From Apoderus coryli (taxonomy: Eukaryota; Arthropoda; Insecta; Coleoptera; Attelabidae): a stretch of DNA of 64,000 nt. Made by a program: the position numbers and the translations under genes. The stretch covers positions 2,728,001-2,792,000 of the forward strand of contig OU452210.1 of assembly GCA_911728435.2 (NCBI GenBank), read 5' to 3'. Of the stretch, positions 53,930 to 64,000 are shown one piece after another. Position 1 is the stretch's first letter, and every line of letters starts with the position of its first letter. Below the pieces are notes generated by a model that worked only from the letters and a program-made list of their open reading frames with translations, searched no databases and was not told the origin of the DNA.

Positions 53930-55412
53930 TATATCATATTTATTTCGATGTAAAAGTTTTCATCTTGTTTGAATCGTATTTATATTTGTCTAAATAACGA
54001 AAATATAGAAAACAACTATCACGAAAATTGAAAATATCAAAATATGTAAACAGAAAACAGATGCTCCTTATACCTATGTTTTATGTCATAGTTTTCTCAT
54101 GTCATAGTCGAATTCACGCCATGACCGATTATAACCGGTTATAAACTTTTTGTATCATTCAGCGTTAGCTACTAATCTGTTTTTTGTTAAGGGTTGTGAT
54201 TTTTTGACTCTTGACCATTTGCTTTGTACGTTCGAAAATTTATACCTCTATTCTATTTTATATTTGTGATATGTGGGTATTTTGGAACAAGAACAGTGTC
54301 TTTATGCTGTTAGAATTCAAGGCGCATTAACTAAATAGGTTGCCTCAATTGATCTTGACGTACCGCAAGGAATCTACGTCACCGGCGACCGGCTTGCCTT
54401 ATCACGGCATTATTTACAGTTATAAACATTTATCTATGGGCATTATGGCTCTCTTTTTATGTAAGCTATTAATTAAATATTATAAATTAACAATTTATTT
54501 ATTTAAGTTAAAACATTAGTGTTACAATAAAATGCAATATTCAAGTTCTAAGTTATTACAATCATTTTAAATATATGTTTAAGGAGTTACAAACTTTGTC
54601 CATGTTTTATTTTGCTGAATACATTTCAAAACGTTCTCCTAGAAGAAATCTAATGTAAATATTCTTATAACAGTAATATCACAGCTATGTGTATAATAGA
54701 GCATACATTAATTTGGCAAAGTGCCGAGCAAATTAAAATTACTGAATTATTATTTTTGTTTGTTGTTTGGCGGCATACCAAGATATCAAACATTCAAAAC
54801 AATTTTGCAAATTTGTGCTCAATTTTTATCATATCCATCAATTCACCAATTATGCTAATGGATTGTCTGGAATTTGAGTTGAACAAATTTACTTAGCTTA
54901 GTAGATTTGAAGTAAAAATGTTTTTTTTCAGTTTAGTATTGTGAATTTCCCACAAATCAGGAAATTTCTGACGAGTTGGCAGCACAGAAATCTTATATTA
55001 TATATATATATATATATATACTCTAGAATGATAATCCCGTAGTACAAAAATGTAACCAAAAGTGTAGAGCTGTCCATAATGCGCATGATCACCAGTCACT
55101 TATTTTTCAACAGGACCGGCTTTGATTAAATGTAATATTACTGTTATAGGTATATTTAAAATTAAATTTTACCATTTGGTAATTCAAATAAAAAAATGGA
55201 ATAAAGGAATTTAAGAAATAAAAAATTACATTAAATATATAAATACTTTATTGTCTAACAGGTACAACCCAATAATAATAAATCTAAGCAGAAACGAGAA
55301 ATAAGTTAAAATTCTAATATTGGAAAATATCGTAAGGACTTGAGCATTCTAATTATTTATTTTATTATTATATAATATTTGTTTGTTTATACAACCACCT
55401 TAGGCCTCTTAC
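53930..55412. other. Upstream region of wash and downstream of the THAP gene
   Basis: No exon supported. It holds a 12-base palindrome ATAACCGGTTAT at 54131-54142 and a (TA)n run at about 54996-55020. Confidence 0.5.
54131..54142. promoter_or_regulatory. Palindromic AACCGGTT site upstream of wash
   Basis: ATAACCGGTTAT, about 200 bases upstream of the wash start. AACCGGTT is the consensus of Grainyhead/CP2 factors. Function is inferred from the consensus only. Confidence 0.35.
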
Positions 55413-56073
55413 CTCTCTACAGCCTTCAAAGAAGGGGTGCAAGAAACAGTGATTTCACGAATATTTTCCGTGTCCATGTAAACCACTTCCATATCATCCG
55501 TACTACTCGCAATAGTATTTTGTGACAAAACATGGTTGGTAGAACTTATATTCTCAGCAATTTCATGGAGGATTCTATAATTAAGTATATTCCAGTTTAA
55601 CAACAGAATTCAAACGAACTTTGTATACCTACACAACGTAGGAAATATATTCTTGACATACATATCATGCATTTTTGACTGACTGCTTTTAAGTAAACAG
55701 TGTCTTGATATCAAACGATTAAGAATTTAACTTCCACTCTCATTTACATAATCTCTTCTTTTCAACAAAAGTTTGGGAACTGCATCGGGTACGAGGGTGA
55801 TCCTCTTGCCGTCTTCTCTACAAATGATATCTTCTGCAGCGAAATGCTTACTGCATATGACATTCCCATCACATACATTTTCTGTACTAGGATCCCAATG
55901 CCCGCATCCAAACATCATGTCTTTTTTTTGTCAAGCTAAAAATGAGTATCATGTCAATGGTATCATATTGACTCAAACTGAGACTGTTAGAAACCCGAAA
56001 CAATAACTTACTGAAAATATTTAATAACAGGAATGATACTTTCATTTTTACACCACAACACTATACACCTCAT
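55413..56073 (-). pseudogene. THAP-domain gene, apparently frameshifted
   Basis: DNA-binding C2CH zinc-finger family, often derived from P-element transposases. On the minus strand: candidate exon 1 56073-56012 (MRCIVLWCKN, two zinc cysteines, donor GTAAGT), exon 2 from 55935 (acceptor CATTTTTAG) to about 55727, and a third open piece 55574-55413 with a GTAAGAGG donor. Exon 2 carries the rest of the domain, GHWDPSTENVCDGNVICSKHFAAEDI and the closing DAVPKL. However, the frame entered from exon 1 (KKRHDVWMRAL) runs into TAG at 55889, while the HWDP..CSKHF frame is shifted by one base near 55900. One extra base around GCGGGCATT would explain it. It is either a pseudogene or a sequence error. 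No further exons were found. Confidence 0.5.
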
Positions 56074-57387
56074 TGTTTGTTAAATAAACAAACTACCAAA
56101 CCAAAATAACAAATATTAAAAACAATTTTAATCACAAATAGGTATATCTATCAACAATTAAAATATACCACGCATAAACCCATAATTCAATTATAAAACC
56201 TATCTGAATTGTTGTGAAGCCGACTCTGACAGATATTCCCACTACGAGAAATGTCATTTGCGAAAATAGACGCTGTTGCGAAATCTCCTAAATTTAATAA
56301 GATTTGGAAAAAAATGTTTCGTTCATATTGCTGAAAACGAAACAGTATTACAATTTTACCGATAACATTGAATTATTTGATTTTGTCAAGCAGTTTCGTA
56401 TGAAGCAACATATGGATTTATTTATAAAACAGATATGTCGCATAAATTCTGTAAGGCGAACGACAAAATAGTTTTAAATATGGCAGCTCTGTACTGAAAA
56501 TAAGTGACTGAGGAGCATGCGTAGTTCGAGAAAACTCTGCATACCCGTTACACTTTTTGGTATTCGGCTGGATTTAATTAGCATTCTAGAGTACATATAT
56601 AATATAAGATTTCTATGGTTGGCAGCAATGGCGGGTATGCAACCCGAACTGCAGGATATTGTAGGCAGGATAAAGATAACTTGCATCAATTTTTTTGTCC
56701 GCTTAGTTTCAGATCGAGAAAAAGGATTTAATTTGTCCGCACCAATAATAAATAAAACAATATTTTGTTTCACTATTATTACGGTTTTAGAGGCCAATAA
56801 TTTAGTAATAATACTCAATTACTAAAATAACGCACGATTTCGTTAAAAAAATTACTATCTTTTTAAATAATTAGTCAGTTTACATCAAATATTAAACAAA
56901 GGAATAAATAATAAAACATATTCAAATATCTACAGGAAATAAGTAAATATGCGGTTTCAGGGAATATTTAGTCAATATCGGATCATTTAGTTATGCTTTT
57001 GTTATCCTACCCATAATAATAATTGTTTGGGATAAAATTTTCATTTTATCGTAATAATGTGTTTGGGTTTTTTTCATTTTCAATTTGTTTTTATGATTGT
57101 TGTATTTGGGTTGTCTTAAGTAATTTTTTGTCGTTTATTCCTGATGAACCCTGATTAAACCTCGAAATATGGGATAATAAAGAACGAGGTATTAGCTATT
57201 ATTTAATCACAGATCGAACATTTGATACTCCCGTTTCCAGTCGCGATTTATTTGTTTATTCATTATTTTTTCTTCAATAAATTTATCATAAAACTATATT
57301 GGTATTTATTTTAAAAACATTTGTACATTAGTATAATAAACAAATTTAATAATATCCAAATAAATACTAAAAAATTTTAAGCAAAAG
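56074..57387. other. Intergenic region between the THAP gene and peroxidase
   Basis: Overlapping open frames on both strands at 56474-56825 show no recognisable family. A CTGATGA...CGAAAT block at 57140-57175, followed by AATAAAG, resembles a Penelope-type retroelement terminus. AATAAA for the peroxidase (minus strand) may be at 57305-57310. Confidence 0.45.
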
Positions 57388-60300
57388 TTAATTTTTCGTT
57401 ATAATCTTAAACTTATCTCTTGTCATTTTAACAATATTAATATTTAGTTCCTCTTTCCAGTGTGAAAAATTTATTTTCGGTATTTGACTACAAGGTATAA
57501 TTTTATTCTGATTACTTGAACGTTTCATAACATATAACTGGATTAAATCTAAATTGTCAGAGTTGTTGCAAATAATTGATGCTAAAGTTGATTTTCGTAT
57601 TTCCTTCAGTTGATTTGGAGTAAATACTTTAGGATTTTCATACCAAAAACGATCACCAAATTTGATCCTCATGAACTGATCCATAATTAAACATGTGAGT
57701 GTTGGTCCCAGTATACTTCCGTTTAATGGTTTTTCACTTAGTGCTCCAGTATACAGATCGATGTCTTTGACGTCTCTACAAAAACATAGGAGTCCCACAA
57801 TTATCGGCATAGAAAGTGATATTAATATAACCTCGAATCAAAATATTCTTTCCTTAAAATTTAAATTTAAAATTTGTCTATTATTCAAATCAGGATATGA
57901 CTATACAAAAAACTATTGTTTTGTCAATGCAATCATTCGAGCGTTTCTTATGATTTCTTTTCAGGTTGGCTCTATTTCGTGAAAATTTATTACTAAATAA
58001 ACGGTAAATCTCGAGTGCACAAACTCTCTACGAAATTAGTCAAACTCTTTTTTGGAGAAAAATAACGCAAAGGATGTATTAAGTTTTTTGATAGTGATAA
58101 TATAGGTACCATTTATAAATCAATAATTTTAAGGTATTACCTATATACAGCTTTCATATCTTCCACAGGTTTCCTGTCCATATCCTGATATAGATCATCG
58201 AAATCATTTATTTTTTCTAAACCACAATGGTCTCTCCAGAAAATATATCCTGGCAAACCATGATCACGACCTCTTTGTATGTTTAACGACACCAAGTCTA
58301 ATCCACATAATTTTGGTTGTTTTATTGTTTCAGCAGTTCTTTCAAATAGATGAGATTTTACCTTGAAAAAAGTACGTAAATAATTAAAAACAAAATATAT
58401 TTCAAATGCATTATCCTCCTGGCCGGTAAGCGCTCACTCTCATACTCTAAACATATAAATAATATTAGTTTCAAAATGCTTTATCATCACTGTCATCCTT
58501 TTCCGACATCCCTAAATTTTAACTCATATCTTAGTTCCAAGTTTGTTGTTTGTAGATCTGTGGAATTCGTAAATATGACTCTATATTACAGTCCGAAAAT
58601 TTTATCTAAGCCGCATTCAGTTTGGCGCAGTTCACAAACTGTTCTAATTTTTGATTTCAAAAGATATTACTAATCACTCTACTAAAATTATATTATATGA
58701 TTAATATACGATTAATTTCACTATGTAATCAGTTTTTCAAATCAAATTTTGTACCTAATATATCGAGGATTGTAAAGGAAGATAGCATAAATTGACTTCT
58801 TATTTATGGACACCCTGTATTATAGTACTAAAGACAATGGTTTAAGCATAAGTTTACCTCGTTTGAAAAATACGAATCTGAAGCTTCAATGCTTGTTCCC
58901 ATAGCACCTCTTAAAGTTTCGTCAACTCCTTCCGGGTTATATAAAGTAAAAGGATCAAAGAGCATTTTATGCATTTGTATAAACTCTGGACTAGACGAAT
59001 CATTTGCTAATAGTTTCATTAGTCCTGGTATTAATGAATGAGCAAATCTAAATGCAGCCGTTGCGAAATTATTTGCAATATTTGGGTTGATTGAATAGTT
59101 GTATTTCTTGAAATAACCAGACTTCTTAGGAAACAAATCCAACTCTTTCATACGGTCTTCACCTGAAATTTATTCACATAAAACGTTAATGTTAACAGGA
59201 CTATATAAAATGGGATGGACATGCAAAACACAAATCTTATTTAAAATTATTAACATTGTATTTGTTGCCTTATTACCATTAGTTACGAGTATAATTTCTT
59301 TTGTCTACAGTTTTCATAATATCTATTTCTTTATTCTGACTTTTGAAAGGAGTTTTTCTAGTTAAGTGTCAAAGGAATAAAATCTGATGTAGGAGCAATA
59401 GGAATAAGTTGCGTGATTCAGCGGTCAAAAAGCCAGAGGAGACGCAAATCAGCACTTAGGAAATTTCAAACGGATCAATATTAGCCAGTTTATTTTTTTA
59501 AATCTATACTTCTAACATATACTTGAGTAGATAATAAAAGTTTCTGTCGACTCTAAAATATTCTGTTCTAATATTGAAACCTAAATGAGTCAAAAGATAT
59601 CTGATTGAGTTATTAAATTGAGAATCCATAGATGTACTACTAAATATGTATAAATCCATTTGCGACTCACAAAATTATGAAATTTCGATGACAGACAAGA
59701 TACATTTTCATTCGAAATAGGAGCCGGAGCGGCAAAATAAAATTTATTTTTCTGTGGAACTCTAAAATAGTATTTTTTTTGACCTTTTTTTTGTTATTTA
59801 TTATTATTATTATTTTTTTACTAGGGTAATTTAATTTATATTTTACTTTATAATTTAATTAATTTTTGTTTTGTTAAAAAAAAGAAGTTAATTGTGAATG
59901 GCCACTGGGCTAGACTTCGCCAAATAAAGATGTTTATTATTATTATTATTATAATATTATTTGCATTTCTTGAACGCACAATTCGGCAAAATACCGTCGA
60001 CAATAAAATACGTTTGCCGACATAAAAGATTTTTTTTTTTTGGAGCAGCGTTTTTATCGTTTTCATAATTTTTTAAATAGAGTTACCGCCCTGGGTTAGT
60101 CCTGCTCCAGCCCAGCCGGGGTACAAGGGGTGCTTTCACCCCGGTTCGGTTTTGCCATTGGTTTTAAAACCTCGAAACATGTCTGGTTGAAGATTCATTA
60201 GATAATTCAATTTTGTGGAGTAGACTTGTTTATTTATAAGAAATATATAAAAACGAAATATTTTATTCATCATTCGAAATAGATTTTTTAACGAAGATTG

Positions 60301-63300
60301 ATAATAATTCCACTATTTACCTAGAAGAATTGGTAAAAACTCAGCATATGTAATATGCTGCATTTGAGCTGCAAGAATTTTTCTAGACTCTTGAAATAAA
60401 ATTTCGTCATCCCAATGCGTATTATTAACTTTTAACAAGTCCGCAGCTAATTTATTATGGTGTCTCGCCCACAATAAATGCATTGTAGTGAGATGTACAT
60501 TTTCATTAGCTCTAACATCACCAGTGGCAAAACAGTATCTCCCTTTCGTTTTTTCTTCCTCCCTATTGCAACCATCAAACATATCTTCAGAAGGAGGTAA
60601 CAACGTGCGATTATCTGGGGTGACATACATTGTAAGCCTTCCGTTCTTCATTTCTCTAAGAGATACAACTTTTTCCTCATCTATACCATAGACCACTGAC
60701 CCATCAATGTATGAAGTTACTTGATTTAATTGTTCTCTAGGACCTAAACAACATGTCGCAGCTGGTGCAGATCGAACAAATTCCATACAAGTACGATTAT
60801 ATTCTGTGAAAGGATCAAAGGGATCCAGGATAACCGGAAAACATTCAGGAGAAGTGACATTTAGCTCATTTTCACAACAAGATATACTGCTTCCATTTGC
60901 TTTTAGACTTAAAGCAGTAGCTGTAATGTCATGGTCTAAAAATTGTCCCCATACAGCTAGCATCACAGAAAATTTTGGGTCATTTCTATAATACGGTCTG
61001 TGGACTTCTAAACTCACTGTTCTGGCTGACGGTAGCAATGTCCCATTGAAACTCTGCCTCGGCTTGCTTATACCTAAAAACCAAATATACTTATACAAGG
61101 TATGTCATAGCGCTGGTCCACCTTTACAGACGAATGTGAAATATTTATTTAGTTTTTTATAACAATCACTACCCTTAAATCTAAATGTAAAACATAATTA
61201 TATAAAAAATTAGCTAGACAACAATTCTCTAAATGACGATACTTCCTTTAGGCACTTGTATCGATAGTTGTCAAAACAATTATTTCGTTTTCGATAAATA
61301 ATTAAAATTCCATTATGTGAGTAACTAGATTCCAGTTTTTTTTAATATATTAAGTCATTCAATAAGTCCATAGGATAACACATAGATGGCGTTACTAGAA
61401 TTGTTTCCATATGATTTTTATTTAGTACTAACCATCAAACGAAACGTGCATAAATTTGACAGCAGTCTGACTATTGATTCGTGAGTTATAGCATTTTGTC
61501 TGAAGCAACTCTTGTTATTGAAAAAAAAATGGAAAAAAGTGAATTTCGAGTTTTGATCAAGCATTGCTTTTTGATAAAAAAAAAAAAAAATACAGTGGAA
61601 ACCAAACAATGGCTTGATAAACATTATCCGAACTCCGCTCCATCGAGACAAATGGTAGAGAAGTGCTGAATGTAAACGTGGTCGTACCAGCACAAATGAT
61701 GCAGAGCGCAGTGGACGCCCAAATGAGGCTGTTATTCCAGAAAACGTCAAGAAAATTCACAAATTGGTTATGAACGATCGCAAGTTGAAGGTGCACGAGC
61801 TAGTTGACATTTTACACGAAGACTTGGGTATGCGAAAGCTCTGTGCAAAGCGGGTGCCGCGTGAGGCAGTGTGAGCCGACCAAAAACCACAACGAATTGA
61901 TGCTTCAGAGCAGTGTTTGGCGCTGTTAAACCGCAATAAAATGGAATTCTATCGTAGATATGCGAGAATGGATGAAGCATGGCTTTACTGTTACACACAA
62001 GAATCCAAATGACTGTCAGCTGAGTGGACAGCAATCCAAAGCGAGCAAAGACGGTCGGTAAGTTGATGGCGTCTGTATTTTGGGGTGCGAACTACTTCCA
62101 AACAGGAACCACCATCAACAGCGACTATTACTGTGCACTTTTGGATTGATTGAAGAAAGAAACGGCCACATTTTCAAAAGAAAAAAGTGTTGTTTCACCA
62201 AGAAAATGCCGTGTCACAAATCGATGAACACTATGGCAAAATTGAATGAATTGGCCTTCGAATTGCTTACCCACCCACCGTATTCTCCAGGTTTAGCCCC
62301 CAGTGACTTTTTCCAGTTTTCAGATCTCAAGAGAATGCTTGCTGGAAAGAAATTTTAGTCCAATGATGAAGTAATCGGTGAAACTGAGGCCTATTTTGAC
62401 GAGAAAGAGAAATCGTACTATAAAAGTAGTATCGAAAAGTTGGAAATCGCTATACTCGTTGTATTGCCTCTAAGGCAACTATGTTGAATAATAAAAGCGA
62501 GTTTTGTCAAAATTTTGTTTTTTTCTCACTTATCCTAAGGACTTATTGAATGACCTGATATAATAATAAGTTGAAATATGTCCCTTACTTTATGATAATA
62601 CATCAAAAATAAATAATCATGCTTTTAGTATTTTTTCCGACAAATCTAATGGTCTTTGACTGTATACATATACTACGACTTTGGTCGACAAATGTTTATG
62701 TAACAATTACCACTAAATTATAAGACTCACCATCGGCATAATCAGCTGGTAATGCTCTTCGAAATGGTTGATAAGCAACCCCAAATAATCGGTTTCTCAA
62801 ATTATTACATGTGCCGTCATATGTTCTGTATTTTTGATACTTATTACATACTATTTGCATAGTGGTACAATACTCACTTGCTATTGAACTATTATATGGG
62901 AAACATAATTTTGCTGATTCGTTCCTAGAAAGTATGTCTAATGAGTTGAATACAAGACATTAATTTAAAATGGAAATAATTGTGTGGCAAAACAGACAAA
63001 ATGCCTGGCTTTACCTATACATAGGTAACGCCAGCAGGAGATCATTTAATTCTTCTTCCAGTATCATCAACATATCTTTACTGCCGGGATTATACTTTTT
63101 CCCTGGGATATTTTCAACAGTAAATGACCAAACCACGTAAAATATTACCAAAAGTAGATTTATTTGTTGAAATTTAAATCCCTTTTATGCTTATGATAAT
63201 AAAAAAATAAGAGTAAAGAAGTTAATTGTTAATTATGAATTATCGCTGATAATCCTCGCAGAATTCCACAAATAAATAATATAGAAATAAGGTTCAACAA

Positions 63301-63798
63301 AGGAAGATATTACATGATTATTACGGAAACAAATTCGTATAAATAAAAGTGTAGAAATGTAGACGAGTCATAACTGATGAAATAATTGAAATAATACAAC
63401 TGGCTTACCTTAATAAATGCCTCGCTGAATATTCTTCACGATAGCCTTGTTTTGAAAAAATTATAGACTTGTTTGTTGTACTCATCACTTTTTGATGTCG
63501 ATAACTTGGACTCTGTATAGGTAATGATGGCACAAATTCTTCTAATATTTCTTTATTCTCCAAAGCTTTTTGACCAAGTAACAAAGCATCATCGATTGCT
63601 TGTTTGTCAAAATCGGAATAATTTTTATTTCGGATATTTTTGTCATTAATTGGCCAAGTTATATTGGAAAACAAAACCAATGTGGACTGTGGCGGTAGTG
63701 GTAAAGAGTCATTGGAAGAATCAGTACTATTGCCATCAGAATTTGGCATTATCAAGCTAAATGCTATTGCTGTTATCAGAGATGCAGCAACTAATATT
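57388..63798 (-). CDS. Animal haem peroxidase, six 3' exons (5' end outside window)
   Basis: Member of the insect peroxidase family (chorion peroxidase/peroxinectin-like), which uses H2O2 to oxidise substrates such as tyrosine in extracellular matrix. Exons in order: 63798-63409, 62924-62731, 61073-60321, 59162-58858, 58361-58141, 57775-57388; all phases join, about 750 residues. The first visible exon begins inside a hydrophobic stretch ([17 protein letters not shown]), a signal anchor or signal peptide. Seen: [23 protein letters not shown], the distal site [29 protein letters not shown], the proximal histidine in [14 protein letters not shown], and [14 protein letters not shown]. Catalytic residues are intact. 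The intron between exons at 62731 and 61073 hosts a mariner. The subgroup is not determined. Confidence 0.94.
59840..59965 (+). repeat. LINE 3'-tail remnant in a peroxidase intron
   Basis: AAATAAAGATGTTTATTATT followed by several ATT units at about 59923-59955. This is the same AATAAAG plus (ATT)n layout as at 20478 and 30334, so probably a short 5'-truncated LINE end. Confidence 0.4.
61350..62558 (+). mobile_element. Decayed mariner transposon in a peroxidase intron
   Basis: 1.2 kb with terminal inverted repeats of about 28 bp (core GTCATTCAATAAGTCC then TAGGATAA, few mismatches) and TA on both sides. Plus-strand transposase relics include a start at 61529 ([20 protein letters not shown]), [13 protein letters not shown], and the C-terminal block [19 protein letters not shown] with [10 protein letters not shown], where the third catalytic aspartate lies. 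Many stops and frameshifts interrupt it. Both ends are intact, so it is autonomously dead but complete in length. Confidence 0.88.
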
Positions 63799-63876
63799 CT
63801 GCAGACAAAAATGAAATAATGTGTTATTATGAGTGTAGTCGATATGTTTGATTAAAGTCCCATAGTATATTTTACT

Positions 63877-64000
63877 TTCCCGCAGGGAAAGTATTTTGAA
63901 CGCGCTAAAAAAAATGAGTTAAAGACGCATATAACCATTTTGAAGTTCCCTGAGACGATTAAGACCATTTCCAGATGGAAGTCTGTCTGGCTGTGTGTGT
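63877..64000. repeat. Probable interspersed repeat at the right edge
   Basis: Begins with the interrupted palindrome ACTTTCCCGCAGGGAAAGT (63877-63895) and ends in TCTGTCTGGCTGTGTGTGT at the window edge. The composition is unlike the surrounding peroxidase intron. Family not identified; it continues outside the window. Confidence 0.35.

Noticed and set aside
54996..55020. (TA)n run as a functional element
   Set aside because: A simple microsatellite, common in this AT-rich sequence.
56474..56825. Overlapping open frames of about 100-114 codons on both strands
   Set aside because: No recognisable motif, no splice context, and opposite-strand frames shadow each other.
63006..63120. Exon-like open piece on the minus strand ([27 protein letters not shown]) between AG and GT
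   Set aside because: 88 bases would break the frame between the peroxidase exons at 63409 and 62924, which already join perfectly. It looks more like a small LINE endonuclease fragment.

Overview
This is nuclear DNA from an insect: AT-rich, intron-containing, with GT-AG splice sites and many transposon remnants. The order of insect is not resolved. Six recognisable insect genes are present. From left to right: the 3' half of the giant muscle protein gene bent (projectin/twitchin, + strand, 1-10768); a small secreted-protein gene of unknown function (- strand, 12586-14373); gelsolin (+, 25108-37168); Cullin-4 (-, 40300-47193); hook (+, 48574-50922); WASH complex subunit 1 (-, 51609-53929); a broken THAP-domain gene (-, about 55413-56073); and an animal haem peroxidase whose 5' end lies beyond the window (-, 57388-63798). 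Exon boundaries were set from splice signals plus reading-frame phase. Cul4, gelsolin, hook, wash and the visible parts of bt and the peroxidase all join in frame.

The genes do not form a pathway. The window is an ordinary stretch of chromosome with housekeeping genes (ubiquitin ligase scaffold, dynein adaptor, endosomal actin nucleator), two actin or muscle genes and a peroxidase. Mobile DNA fills introns and the long gap at 14.4-25 kb: a near-intact non-LTR retrotransposon in gelsolin intron 1, a decayed mariner in a peroxidase intron, a non-LTR fragment and a MITE-like element in Cul4 introns, an internally deleted Tc1/mariner-like element at 17.8-18.7 kb, a BED/hAT-like fragment, and several inverted-repeat elements.

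The most interesting signal is in the retrotransposon (about 26125-30395). Its two ORFs are both open, but ORF2 has no ATG ahead of its endonuclease domain and lies in the -1 frame of ORF1. The last two sense codons of ORF1 form the canonical -1 frameshift heptamer TTTAAAC (27301-27307), directly before the ORF1 stop. Five bases further on begins an 11-base segment (27313-27323) that is exactly complementary to 30325-30335, next to the 3' tail. That is the arrangement expected of -1 ribosomal frameshifting stimulated by a long-range RNA interaction with the 3' UTR, which is known from some plant RNA viruses; I know of no such case in a non-LTR retrotransposon. Other unexplained structures are a 55-base T-shaped three-way junction with three perfect 7-bp stems (12311-12365), two perfect 22- and 28-bp palindromes with 4-base loops, a perfect 46-bp inverted repeat, and scattered hammerhead-ribozyme-like motifs.
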